DNA of 64,000 nucleotides. Source: Dryas octopetala. Taxonomy: Eukaryota; Streptophyta; Magnoliopsida; Rosales; Rosaceae. Position numbers and translations under genes: made by a program. The stretch is from NCBI GenBank assembly GCA_963921425.1, contig OY992839.1:3226501-3290500 (forward strand). Reading direction: 5' to 3'. The notes under the pieces are model-generated. The model was not told the DNA's origin, did no database searches, and saw only the letters and a list, made by a program, of their open reading frames with translations. Of this stretch, positions 35,913 through 48,872 are shown piece by piece. Every line of letters begins with the position of its first letter. The first letter of the stretch is position 1.

Positions 35913-37789
35913 ATGGCAGCTAAAGAGCCAGAGATAATTAGAGACAAGGACGAAATGAGGAAGTGGTCAAGGGCCATGAGATCCCAAGGCAAGACCATTG
36001 GCTTAGTACCCACCATGGGTTTTCTCCATGAGGGCCACATATCACTCATCAGAGAAGCTCGCAACCACGCTGACCTCATAGCGGTGTCGATCTATGTGAA
36101 CCCAGGTCAGTTCTCTCCCTCCGAGGACCTTTCCACATACCCATCTGATTTCCATGGCGATATCCGAAAGCTCATGGCGGTTCCTGGTGGTGTTGATGTT
36201 GTTTTCAACCCTCACAATTTCTATGACTATGGAACGAGCACAGACCCATGTGTGAGTAATGGTGGGGTAGAGGGTAGAGAAGCTGTGAAGGTGGTTTCTT
36301 GTGTGGAAGAGAGGGGTTTGGGGCATGAGACATGGGTCAGGGTTGAGAGGTTGGAAAAGGGTATGTGTGGGAAGAGTAGGCCCGTCTTCTTTAGAGGGGT
36401 TGCCACTATTGTCACCAAGTTGTTTAATGTAGTGGAGCCTGATATCGCTGTGTTTGGGAAGAAGGATTATCAGCAATGGCGGATTATTCAGCGGATGGTA
36501 AGTTCCTTGTAGAGTTCTAGAGCCCCCTGCTTTGGTTATGGAAAGTGAAATAGGAAGAAAATACTGCACATGATTAAGAGAGGAAAGCACCTTCAATCTA
36601 ATGTTGCTCTTTGGATAACTAAGAATGTTTTTATTGGGAAATTGATTTGTCATTGCTGTTGTAGTTAGTACACTTGATAATTTCAACCCAATTTTGGTCT
36701 TAGTCATGGTTATAATGGAAGAGTGTATTGATTTGGTATGTTTTTCCAGTTCAAGAATGTTTAGTGCACTCATTTTTTTAGCAAGAGAAACAGATTGCCA
36801 ATGTTACATTCATTTGGAGTTGGGGGCTTGTTGTCATTGAATTGGTGTTTATTGCAGGTTCAGTTCTGAGATTAGGTGAATGAATTTGGGGTTTGGGTTT
36901 AAGAGTTAAGACCAGTTCCTTGCTTGGTTAAATTCACTTGGCCATCACCTTAAAGTTTTCACAAGATATTGATGAAACGATGTAAGCTACATTTGTAGGA
37001 ACTAGGAAGTCATGCAGTGCTGCTTATTGATTATTATTCTCTTTGAATTTGTACAGGTTCGAGATCTTGATTTTTCCATTAGAGTGATAGGTACGGATAT
37101 AGTGCGTGAAAATGATGGCCTCGCAATGAGTTCACGCAATGTGCGCCTCTCACCTGCAGAAAGGGAAAAGGTATTGTACATGTTAGTTAATCTTGTTAGT
37201 TGAACTTTGAGTCTTTGAGCATGTGGGTCTCATATGCATTTATCCTATTTCTTTTCCGATACAATTTCTTGTGCACAGTTATAGATTTCTTCTTTCTTGT
37301 GATGGGCAGGCACTGTCAATAAACAAGTCATTGTCAAGAGCTCGATTTGCTGCAGAAAAGGGTCAAATTAATTGTAAAGAGTTGAGAGACTTGGTCATCC
37401 AAGCAATAAGTGAAGCTGATGGAAGAGTTGATTATGCTGAGGTGAGCATGGAAGAACTTCCTTGTCTTACTGTTTTGGATTCTAAGAGGGAACAACAAAG
37501 TAATTGATACTTATTTTGACTTTTCAAAGTACTTGATATATGGTATTCTATACAGTAGTCTGGACAGCAAATTAGAATTAGAAAGTATAACTTCTCATAG
37601 GTGGAATCGATAAAAAAGAAAAAACAAAGGTTAGTTGACAATGTTCTAATTGCTTGTGCATTTTGCTGGCAGATTGTGGACCAAGAAAGTTTAGAGGCAG
37701 TAGAAGATATCAGAAGTCCTGTTGTGTTCTGTGTTGCTGCGTGGTTTGGAAAGGTCAGACTGATAGACAACATGGAGATCAACATATGA
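35913..37789 (+). CDS. PTS: Pantothenate synthetase (pantoate--beta-alanine ligase)
   Basis: Catalyses ATP-dependent joining of pantoate and beta-alanine to pantothenate (vitamin B5), the coenzyme A precursor; the plant enzyme is reported as cytosolic. Four exons: 35913-36497, 37057-37170, 37310-37441 and 37673-37789, giving 315 residues, the normal plant length. Motifs: [10 protein letters not shown] (33-42, ATP-binding HxGH), [18 protein letters not shown], the plant-specific insertion around 108-145, then FGKKDYQQW (181-189) and [10 protein letters not shown] (219-228, KMSKS-like loop). No transit peptide. It ends [11 protein letters not shown]. Intact. It converges on the VAMP gene; the two stop codons are about 600 bp apart. 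Confidence 0.95.
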
Positions 37790-38385
37790 ATCATGCGTTC
37801 TTACCTCTTAGAATGCCTAGAAGTTTGACTTTTTTTAATTTTTTTCTCTTTGGCAAAAACCATCTTGATGCATTACTTTCAAGGGACATTTCCCTCATAT
37901 TTTCAATTTTCCAAATCAATGCTATAAGATTTCAGTAAAGAGCAGGACTCCACCGATTTATTTATTCATTTTTTATCATTTTCAGGTTTTTTTGTTTGTT
38001 TTGTTTTTTGGGATGAGATTTTTAAGAGTTTGCAGTTGAGAAATAAGTTGCTTGTGATCTAGTCGTTCCCCTACACCTATTTCTGGGATTTTGGAGAACT
38101 CAATAGAAAATTTAAGATCAATCACAGTGGTCTGATAAATCCCATTGCTTCCAACCATAAACGTGCTACAATGTAAGTTCCAGAGAACAAAAGGAATCAA
38201 AAACCATTCACACATCCAAAAGACTATTATAGAAAGAATTCACGAATAAAAACTATACAAACACCGTCTTACAATACAAATAATAGCAGAAAGTGGAATT
38301 TGTGACCAAAAATAAGTGTGTGTAGACCGTTGAAGAAAACAGCAGGAGGAATTCCACCCAATTCCTGACGAGTCATGAGGATCCA
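37790..38385. other. Convergent 3' regions of PTS and VAMP genes
   Basis: No open frame of note. It should contain the 3' UTRs of both genes, pointing toward each other. Confidence 0.5.
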
Positions 38386-40738
38386 TCAGCATTTGAAGCC
38401 ATTGCAAACAGATAGAACAATGATGAGAATCAAGGCGATTAAGATTCCCAAAACTATCAGCTTGATCTTCATGTTCTGAAACCACATCTTCCTCCTCATC
38501 TGGGTTCCCTGCTGCCTGAAATCTTGTGCCTGCAACACCACATCAATCAGCAAACTAAAAACAGATTGCATGATTCACACAAAGATAAAGATAATTAAAC
38601 CAATGGAAAGAAAAGCTTCAGCCCACCCCATAAGGTTCAGTTTCTGTATAAGTAATTAAATTGGCTACTGACATCTGAAATATTGCACTAGCCCATAGTT
38701 CAATATATATGCATTTTAGTTTTCAAGATATGTACAAGTCAATTCTAAGTTAGTTTTCAAGATACGCAATTCTTTTTTGTAGCATTGCAGTGGTAACAAA
38801 ATGAAATCAATTCCTGACCTGCGAGCGAAGGTTCTCTGTTTTGTCCACAAGAAGTTCTATCTTTTCCCCACGATCGAGAACCTGCAAAGGAACATCAGCA
38901 ATTAGATGACGTAGCACCATATTCATCCTAATTTCTAAATTGTTATTATCTATGGAAAGAAATATCAACCCCAACCAAAAATAATTGACTACAAGAAATA
39001 GAGAGCAAGCTAACTAAAGATGGCTATGTTTTGTAGACCCAATAGACAATCACAAGCGGTCATAACAAGGCCTTACCTTTTCAATATTTTCCATCATAAC
39101 TCCTTTGACTTCTGAGACTTGAGCTTTCACTTTAGCAAGTTTGCTGATCTCTTCAGGATGATCCACACAATATTGCATATGCTCCTTCAGTTTGGACCTA
39201 TATTATTGCCACAAAATTCTGGCATTAGAATACTTCATAGCAAAGGAATGAAACCTTCTACTTAATGAATGAAAAGATAAAAACAGTTACCCGAATTCCT
39301 TGTTCAGACTATTTGCAACTGCTGTTGCAGCTTTTCCTCCACCATATCTATTGGTAAAATCCTCCTTGACTCGCTCAAGGAAGGCAATAGGAATTTGTCG
39401 ACCAATGGCCTCAACAGCAACTACACAGTATGCTGTAGCATTCAAAGGGTGAAGTTAGTTCAACCACAGACATAATTGTAGCAGAGTTCAAAGAGATGGG
39501 CAAAACAGAAATAATTAAAACGGAATCCTATTATCTAATTATGCATTTCTTGCGATCTAATTTTTTAAGTTAACATATATCATTGTAATTAATTATCAAA
39601 CCCAAAAACTGTCTTTGACCAGTAATTTTATGTAGTTCTTTTCCTTAGCTTCATAAACTTAAGGTTCAAGTGCAGGCAATCATTTGAGAGAACCATTTCT
39701 GACAAAGATTAAGTATTGTCGCATCCCATTTCCACAGGCTTCTTAAAGTGACAATTTCTGATCAACTTCACTAAATGACTAATTCTGTTTTTGTAAGCTT
39801 AACTTGGTAGCGAGCAATCAACTAGTAGTAATCCTTCAGATGGTAATCACATAACACTAAATCAAAAGGGGTCAAAAAGAAAAGAAAGAGATAAGGACCC
39901 AAGTCTACCGATAAATTGTGAAACTATGCTCATTTGGCTGCAGAAAAATTTGCAGGAAATCGAGGGAGAACATGTACTTGGGTAAATAATTTTTACTAAC
40001 TGCAACCAAAGAAAATAAGAGCCCCACTCAACCGTCATTAAAATTTAAAATTAACATGCTTAACAAAATTCAATAGTTCATTTCATTTTCTTCTCATGTC
40101 AGGAATCAATTCAACACGCATTTAAGCTAAAAATAACAGGATATGGAGTTTATTTTACTTTTTAAAAAAAAAACTTTTCTTTGAGCAGACCTTGACTCAA
40201 TCACTTATCTCAGTTTATTAAAGAAATGCACAAAAGTCGGAGTTTTATTTTCTTTCATTTTCTTTCTTTATTCCAAACATTTTCTCATCTACCAAACGGC
40301 CTACTAGGTGATCACAAAAGCCGCAAAAACGCATAAGCAATTAAGAGCTTGAAAATCTATACCAATCGAAAACTAAAAATGAATGATCCTCCCAAAATAG
40401 CACGACTAAACATAGAAACCACTAAAACCATTCAAATCAAGCAAAAGAGGGAGATCAAAAACCCGATCGAGCCGTGGATCGGAGCAAAAATCTAAAAAAA
40501 AAATCAACGAAATAGTATTCAGAAGAGATCGGAGAGAGAGAGAGTTACTGAAGCCATTATCGACGAGGTAGTTGAAGGTGTGGCCGTCGCAGTTGTAAGT
40601 GAACTTGTTGTTGGTGGCCGGAAGCTTCTGGAGGCACTGCGAAGCTATGCTGGTGAAGTTTCCAGTGAATTCCGTGAACTCTGCGAGAATCACCGTCCCA
40701 CGCGCCACGAAGCTGTAGATCAACGATTGCTGCCCCAT
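38386..40738 (-). CDS. R-SNARE of the VAMP72 group (VAMP721/722-like)
   Basis: Vesicle SNARE for secretion and plasma-membrane fusion. Five exons: 40738-40549, 39432-39291, 39197-39077, 38881-38819 and 38529-38386, giving 219 residues. The longin domain is at 1-120 ([40 protein letters not shown]). The SNARE motif follows at about 125-185, with the zero-layer Arg in [18 protein letters not shown] (residue 155). A C-terminal membrane anchor ([19 protein letters not shown]) leaves a short lumenal GFKC tail. The order and sequence match plant VAMP721/722 closely; the exact paralogue is not assigned. The leader on this strand is CT-rich (40765-40800 and 40860-40872). Confidence 0.95.
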
Positions 40739-41957
40739 CGATTCGATACCCCAACCCTAACCCTGAGAGAGAGAGAGAGAGACTGTAGAGAGAGAGAGGG
40801 CGGAGGGTTTGAGGGTTTTGTTGCAGAGAGAAAATCAAAGGTACGGTGGTTTTATTGTTAGAGAGAGAGAGATGGGGGGGTCTTGTTTTTGTTTTTGTTT
40901 TTGCTTAGATGAGAAGCTAGGTAGCGAGGATGGTCTATGTTTGTGAGGTTGTTTAACTACCCTCTGAATTCAATAGAAATAACGAAAATGCCACGCAGTT
41001 CCGGCTGCAGTCTAATTTTGAATTTTTGAAACATTTGAATACACGTACACTCTTCAACAAAAGTCAAGGAGACGCGCAGAAAGGCCCTCTAGAAAGAAGA
41101 AACTCATTCAAACGACCTCCCCAACTTTTTTCTTTTTTGCTCAGCGTTGAAAATAAACTTTGTGAAGCAAAATTTTGAGTTCAATTGTTTGTTTTCTTAT
41201 TTTTTTATTATCCATCCATTTTTGGATCAAGCTCTACTAACCCGGGAATTTAGAACAGATGATTTTAACAACGTGAACAAAACTTCGATACTCTATTAGT
41301 TAGGCTTTAATTCTACAATTGATCATTTTTTAATATCGCACATAATTTTTATGAGCTAAAGTATGTCACCATCACTTTGCTAGCAACTACCAACTTCTTT
41401 GAGTGAATAATATGAACCACCCTATGCAATGGATAGAGCATTCAAACTTGCGGTTCCCCTTGATGCATCATAGATGATGATTATTGCCCAATTAAGTACT
41501 TTTATTTTTAAGAATGAAGGGAGGTTGAGACCCTAGGATATTCCACCAACTATGGTGCATATCAATGGAGCCATCTGACCTATGAACTAATTTCTCTAGC
41601 GAGGCACATGAATACCCACCATTTATTCATTAATTTCAACTTAACCTTAGTACAAACGAAAAAATAAAACAACTTATTCTTTTATTTTTTATACAAAAAA
41701 AGAAACATGGAAGTAAAACATGCTCCATTCAATGTTTAAAACTATAATAGTTGGAAAGTACTTATTCTACATTATGATTAAAATTTGATTCTTACTATCC
41801 TCTTTCCTAAATTAACAAAACAAGGACAAATATCATGCGAGTCATGCCTAATATGAATTGAAAATACCGAATGTGGCTGGTTACATGAGCTCTTGTTTTG
41901 TTTGTTTAATTGTTTCACAAGTAGTACACATATTTTTATATGTTATTAAAAAAGTTA
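40739..41957. other. VAMP promoter and intergenic region
   Basis: GA/CT-rich leader sequence for about 140 bp, then AT-rich sequence with no gene recognised, up to the foldback element. Confidence 0.45.
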
Positions 41958-42454
41958 GGCTTATTCACACCATTGCCCCTTGTAAGATACACTTTTTTTC
42001 ACTTTGCCCCCTGAAACTTAAATTCTCTCAGTTTGCCACCTTAACTTCACACAGTTATTGCAAAAGACCCTATGCCATTAACTCTGTCAATTTTTCTATT
42101 AAAAAAGTTGACGTGACACCTATATGGCATGAGTGATACCCTTTTCTAGTTATGTAAGATCCATGTGGACAAAAAAAATTATAAAAAATTGACATGGATC
42201 TTATTACTTTTTAGTTTAAAATTATTTTTTATTATTTTTTTGTCCACATGAATTTTATATAACTAAAAAAGGGTCTCACTCATGCCATATAGTTGCCACA
42301 TCAGCTATTTTAACGGAAAAATTGACAGAGTTGACGGCATAGGGTCTTTTGCAATAATTGTGTGAAGTTCAGGTGGCAAATTGAGAGAATTTAAGTTTCA
42401 GGGAACAAAGTAAAAAAAAGTGTATCTTACATGAGACAATGGTGTAAATAAGCC
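41958..42454. mobile_element. Mutator-type foldback MITE (497 bp)
   Basis: Termini GGCTTATT...AATAAGCC are flanked by the 9-bp duplication AAAAAGTTA (41949-41957 and 42455-42463). The two arms, each over 200 bp, are imperfect inverted copies (TAAGATACACTTTTTTT; GACAGAGTTGACGGCATAGG and its complement). The element would fold into one long hairpin. No coding capacity. Related to the solo terminus at 11990. Confidence 0.9.
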
Positions 42455-42569
42455 AAAAAGTTAACTGGTGCCAGAGGTTGCACACCTGCACTTACACAAC
42501 ATGATCCTCAAGAACTTAGCCAACCCACATTTCCTGAGTATAATCTGTCCATTCTCTCCACTACAACAA

Positions 42570-42880
42570 ATTTGACTTTTCATGACATTTTATTAATGGC
42601 GTTTTAAAAATCAATGTCATGAAAAGACACTATTATGGCGTTTTAAAATAAAACGCCATGGAATACAGTATATAGATCGTTAACTATGACAATCAAATAA
42701 AAATGTCATTAAATAATGAAACAATGACATGAATATTGTGCCATAAAAATTTAAAAATGGGATGGCGTTTTTCCAACGTCATGGATACTTCGACTAAACC
42801 ATGACAACATAGAAATGTCATAAACTTGAATTCTAGGACACTTTTTCAACGCTATGAAAAATCTGGCGAATTAAAAAAAA
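42570..42880. repeat. Left subterminal repeats of the CACTA element
   Basis: Repeated words ATGGCGTTTT, AACGCCATGG, ATGACATT and AATGTCAT lie in both orientations within about 300 bp of the left end. Confidence 0.8.
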
Positions 42881-44275
42881 TTTCAGCCCAAAATATTTGC
42901 CTCCAACGGGCGGGATAGAAAATTTTCGCGGAAAAACGAGCCTCACCTACCACCAGACTCAGCCACACACTAACCTCCACTCTCGGTGTCTGGGTTATTG
43001 TTTCTGTCTGAATCTCCACTTTCTCCACACACTAAATCTCTATCCTCTCTGCGAGCTTGCCTCTTATTCCTGTGTTCTATCTCTGGAATATATCTCTGCC
43101 CCACTCGTTGTCACATATGTTGAAGAAATGGTTGGAACCCTGTAGAGAATGAAGAGGAGCCAAGTTGTTTCTCAGACAATTTCATCTTCACTGTTTCTCT
43201 GAAACTCTCACGGTAAGCTTTGAAACCTGTGAATGGTGAATGGTGTTGGAATCCCTGAAATTTGGGATTTTTTTTTCCTGAACGCATTTGATTTCTAATT
43301 TCTAAATGTTTTCTGATTTCTGATTGTAAAACAATGTCGGCATCGAAGCATTTCCTGATATTGCGTCCAGAAGCAGTGCGGGACCATCTACGACGACGTC
43401 GTTTAAGTCAAGGTTGGTTTGTTTGGTTGAGTTTTTGGCTTTGTTTTGCTCTGGTCTTTGAGTTGTATTGGTTTTGGGAATCTGGGTTTTTGTTGTGATA
43501 AACCTTTTTGAAGGTTTTGATGATTTATGGGTTTTAATGGGGGTTGGTGGAATTTGTAAGCCTCGGTGCTGAAGAAGTGTAATTTCAGTTCAAGAACTGT
43601 TAGGTATATAAGAGAGAGAGAGTGCGGGTGTAGTAGAGGATTATGGCATACCTTTGGATGTGGGAGTTGGAGATAATGGAGTTTGAAGCAGTGGATGAAA
43701 GTACGCGCCTTTAGGATTTTATGTCTTCACAAGTTTATTGGTCGGTGAATATTTTTTACGAGTTTATAACGGTCCTACCCCTGTTCTTGTTGCGTTGGAC
43801 TGTGTTTCATTTTTTCAACCCTTAAATTGACTGACCAAATTGAATGACCTAAATTTGAAAGCTGAGTTGATATCATTGAATGACCAGAATTAGAGTGTAA
43901 CATGCATCAGCATCCAAAACCCATAATTAGTTTTTAGAACTCTAAAATGAGATCATTGTAGAATTAATAAATAATTTGTATTGATGCATAAATATCTGGA
44001 TTCTCATTGGTAACTTATACCAAAACTCATATTCAAAAATATTATTTTTATAATTTTAAAAAATAAATAAATATCTGCTGATGCTCTTACATGAAAGACC
44101 ATGCATTACATTACAGACATTAAGAAAACTAAGGTCCTAACAAATCCAAATGCTACTGAAGGCTTCTTCAAGTGCCCTCTTCCTGCTAATCTCTACACTC
44201 CACCCTCCTACCCTTCCACCTCTCTCCGCTCGGAGCTTCAACATTTCTTCATCATCAATAGCATATCCATGCATA
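42881..44275. other. CACTA interior, no recognisable gene
   Basis: Resembles a captured promoter/5' region (CT-rich sequence at 42950-43080, then possible short exons near 43150-43210 and 43340-43415), but no protein family is recognised. Confidence 0.35.
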
Positions 44276-44406
44276 TCATGCGCCCCTCCAAGTGGTAGTG
44301 GTTGTGGAGCCATGCCAGTTGGTCGTGGTTGTCCTCCTGCAATTGTAGGTGCATATTGTCCCTGTATTCCAGCACCAAATCCTGCTTGAGAGCCTTGGCT
44401 CAGAGC
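44276..44406 (-). pseudogene. Captured Gly/Pro-rich exon
   Basis: After the acceptor TTGATAG the frame reads ALSQGSQAGFGAGIQGQYAP, then GGQPRPTGMAPQPLPLGG and EEMLKLRAERGG. The composition is that of a real low-complexity exon of a nuclear regulatory-type protein, but I cannot name the source gene. The left limit is unclear; the frame runs to about 44155 before a stop. Confidence 0.5.
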
Positions 44407-45500
44407 CTATCAATAAACACGTAAAATCAGTTGGGAAAATACTGTTGTTCCCTTTGGGCTGGAAAAACTGGCACAGTTTACAAAAATAAATGATTGACAA
44501 AAAAAGTTTGAACATTTAAAAAAGTTTTGATCATCTAAAGAAAACATAAAGGAATGCATAGAAGTAATACAATATGGAGGCTCTTCAAAAATGTGCTTAA
44601 AGAATTATTATAAGAGGGATTGGGTGCCAAATCTCAATTTTAGTGCCCCATTTACGTTCAATTTCATCTTGAAGCTCTAGTTCTCATTATTGGTGAACCT
44701 AAGCTGTGCATTATTTGAGTTAATGTGTCTGCAATTATACATTTCTCTTACAACTCTAACTTATTTGACAACAACAATGTTCTTTGCTTTGTGTTTGTCT
44801 TTCAATGCCGAGCAAGTAGATTAGCAGTCTATTGTTTGTCAAATTGTATATTCTTTGGACTAAAGAATCTGAGACAATTTGTTCTGCTATTTTGTTACAT
44901 ATATATGCAAAGTTGTTGTACAAATTCATGTGTGAGTGGAGGTGGTCTTTTATCAATATGTTATAATGGTTGGGATTACAGTCTATATATATATTCTACG
45001 AGAAGACATCTAAAAGCAATAGCATTGATGATAATTGTTATTGAGAGAAATGGGACATAATGTACATTCTGGATATTCATTTGTTAGCATAGACAACTTT
45101 CATTTATATAGGTTCAGTTTTAATTGCAATTGTGAATGCTCCAAAGTGAGACATGAACATTCTGTATTTTGGAGTTCATTCATTTGTTAGCATAGGAGAG
45201 ATAAATTATTTCAATAATATAGGTGCAGTTTTAATTGTGATTGTCCAATAGGCAAGGCTTCCTTATTTTTCTGAAAAACATCATTTAGCAGCTAGTCTTA
45301 CGTAAGTTTGGTATTTTATTTTTTCTCTTCCCCCACCTTATTTTTCTGTAGAATATGTGAAGATTAGATGCCAACATGAGGCATTAAGACTTGTAGCATT
45401 CTATTCTCTCAGGAAATACAATATTTACAAGAGAATCTGTTGGCCTTTTACTAAAGAATAAAGAATAAATAGAATACTTAAATTTGGAAGGCCCCTGTAC

Positions 45501-45640
45501 CTCAGATTGCTAGAAACTGCCATATAAACTCCATAGGCTACACTAGTTGATAATATGGGAACATCCTCTGCTTCACCAGCAAAAGATTTATCGAAAGCTT
45601 TTCGTGCATTAATCAATGCATTTGTTACACCTGTACCAAC
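45501..45640 (-). pseudogene. Captured RETICULATA/DUF3411 exon
   Basis: A clean 140-bp exon bounded by TTTTTTTCAG and GTACAG on the minus strand encodes VGTGVTNALINARKAFDKSF, AGEAEDVPILSTSVAYGVYM and AVSSNLR. This is the conserved membrane region of plastid RETICULATA-related (DUF3411) proteins. No neighbouring exon of that gene was seen, so it is an isolated fragment inside the CACTA element. Confidence 0.75.
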
Positions 45641-46327
45641 CTGAAAAAAAAAAAAAATGTAATCAGTCATATGGCATCAGTAGCCATTTGATGGCTACTG
45701 ATGCCATGAACCATATAACAAAAATGGTAACTTATAACCAGAAATGTTCAGTACTTCAGTTCCATTTTGCTTGCTATATCTCTAGTCCTCAAACTAGAAA
45801 TGTTTGAATTACTTAGTTTTCAATATGAAAAAGGGCAGGTTATCTAACATCTCCTGATCTCTCCAGGGGTATGGCGTAAAGAAAAATGAGATTTACTTTG
45901 AATAGCAATAAATTAAGAACGCTAGAGTCTCAGAATGACAGAACCTATTTAGAAGACTGGTTTGAGGGACGCCTAGTCTCAGAATGGCCTTTTCATATTA
46001 TTTGGAGAAAAGTATTTACATGCTTGTCATTGATGATACATGATTGCAATTATCCTATACTCATAGAGACATGGCCACCAAATCAATGCAGTTCTACAAA
46101 TTACTTGGTTTATTTTTGAAAAAATCGAGTACAAGATTAGATTGTATTTTAGATAAACAAAGCTGAAACAACCAAATGTAAAAGACCATTAAATTAGAAA
46201 CAGTCAAGGATTATAATTCAAGTAAAGAAAGAAAAAATTGATAAGCAAATACTACATATGAGTGCTACAATTGAGGAATTTTATGTTATGGATTTAAGAT
46301 TGCTGAAGCTTTCCATTATGTTTCTAG

Positions 46328-46457
46328 GTACAAATCCAAGCCTGTTGCTGTTAAAATTATATAGCCAACCAGAACATCAGCTGTTTATCCTGAACGCAAG
46401 GAAAAATTTCAGGAGGTTACATTGCTGTCAAAGGTGAAACATGAAAACATCGTGAAG
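46328..46457 (+). pseudogene. Captured Raf-like kinase exon, copy 1
   Basis: Bounded by TTTCTAG and GTATGAAAC. It encodes YKSKPVAVKII, a stop, then PTRTSAVYPERKEKFQEVTL and LSKVKHENIVK. This is the VAIK-lysine to alpha-C region of a plant Raf-like Ser/Thr/Tyr kinase. The TAG stop and loss of one codon mark it as dead. Confidence 0.75.
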
Positions 46458-46537
46458 GTATGAAACTTATTCCCTGATACTTGCATTTGTCTAACTATAT
46501 GCATATATATTTCTCATCATATCTCGGGAAACCTTAG

Positions 46538-46620
46538 TACCTACTAGAGCTAGAGTGACCGTTCCCGTTGTTTGCTGCTAACTCGAAATTAAGGAACGGT
46601 CACTCTAGCTCTAGTAGGTA
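46538..46620. repeat. Perfect 28-bp inverted repeat (hairpin)
   Basis: The arm 46538-46565 (starting TACCTACTAGAGCTAGAGTG) is matched base for base by 46593-46620 on the other strand, around a 27-nt loop. It lies between the two kinase exon copies. It could form a short RNA hairpin if transcribed. Confidence 0.9.
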
Positions 46621-47397
46621 TTTTCTCCTTTTGTAAAGGACTTGAACTGTTTATACTTGTCTGTTATGATATACTATTTTGGTTCCTCCGTCCCTTAGTT
46701 TCGGTGATTAGAAGAATACCCTTACGAAAATTAACCTTTTGTTTTAAGAAATATATTTATTCTATTTATCAAGGTGACATGAAATTTTGACACAAGGAAA
46801 TGAACACCTCCCAGTCACTATACACGTACATCTGTTCCTAAATTGGTATTCAATGCCCTGTGTTAGCTTCTGCAAATTGGCCAGCAAGTATTTAATATTA
46901 TGCTGTTTTGGGATAATCTTGCCTTGGAGTAATAATTCTTCTCTTTTAACTTCCTAAGGTACTGATAATGTAACCATTTATGGAGCTTTTGGCATTATAA
47001 TGATAGCAAGTAAAGTATATTTGGAGAAACTGGACAAACAGCTCAAGCTATACATCATTATATGAGAACTGTCTAGCACTCTAAACTTGATAGAGCATTA
47101 TCTGCAGAACGCCTTTAAGAAGTTGGTATTATTGACATACATAATGATGTCCGTAATTTTGGAAAGCTAAATAATAAGAAATAAAATCTCAATTCGTTTT
47201 TGGTTTCTAATTCTTTCAGTTTTCTTGTTCTTCGCCTTCTAATGTATCTGGTACAAATCTGAGTGTGGATCATAATTTTATTTCTTATTAGTGTGTGTAT
47301 ACATAATATTCATAAATCCAAGTGTTGTAATTGAGGAATTTTATGTTATGGATTTAAGACTGCTGAAGCTTTCCATTATGTTTGTAGGTACAAATCC

Positions 47398-47521
47398 AAG
47401 CTTGTTGCTGTAAAAATTATACTGCCAACCAGAACATCAGCTGTTTAGTCTTAACGCAAGGAAAAATTTCGAAGGGAGGTTACATTGCTGTCAAAGGTGA
47501 AACATGAAAACAATCAGGAAG
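47398..47521 (+). pseudogene. Captured Raf-like kinase exon, copy 2
   Basis: Second copy of the kinase exon with its 3' flank and about 70 bp of upstream intron, roughly 1.07 kb after copy 1. It has different lesions: TAG and TAA-type stops after TSAV, and HENNQE in place of HENIVK. Confidence 0.75.
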
Positions 47522-47787
47522 GTATGAAACTTATTTTATTAGATCATAGTTGTGGTAAATAGATGTGAGATGGATTGCTTTTGAATATGTTCTGCACTGG
47601 ATGTAGTTAAGGTATGAAACTTTAATTTGTGTAAATCATATGTTCTTAGATTAAAAAAGCTTATTAAGGATGGATAAGAGCTGGACAACTTTTCCCAGGT
47701 TTCTTAAAATATCTAACTTTTCCCATAGATAGTTAGGGACTTATTTAGAGTGGATAGTAATATATGTATTTTTTTCTTTCTTTGTAG

Positions 47788-47880
47788 CATTAGTCGGGAG
47801 TACCAAGAAGGGTTAACAATCTTCATTAAAAATGCTAAAGAGTATGCAAGGAATCCTGATATGCTCGTATGTCCTTATAT
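47788..47880 (+). pseudogene. Transposase-associated exon remnant (CACTA TNP2 type)
   Basis: After TTTGTAG the frame reads ISREYQEGLTIFIKNAKEYA then RNPDMLVCP. This resembles the transposase-associated domain at the N-terminus of CACTA TNP2 proteins (xxYxxGVxxFLxFAxxN, CPC). The downstream zinc-binding cysteines and the transposase body are missing. Confidence 0.6.
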
Positions 47881-48009
47881 TGTCAATGTTTAATTTTCTT
47901 GCTGTTAAGGTACAACATGAATGATGTGATTGTAGATTTAGAAGTAGTTGCTAAGGACACTAATTAACAAGTGGAAAAGGTTTGAGGGTGTGGTCATCAA
48001 CTTTCTATA

Positions 48010-48872
<863 letters not shown>

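Noticed and set aside
36042..36773. 243-codon antisense frame over pantothenate synthetase exon 1
   Set aside because: It overlaps a well-conserved sense exon and its intron, and its product has no recognisable features.
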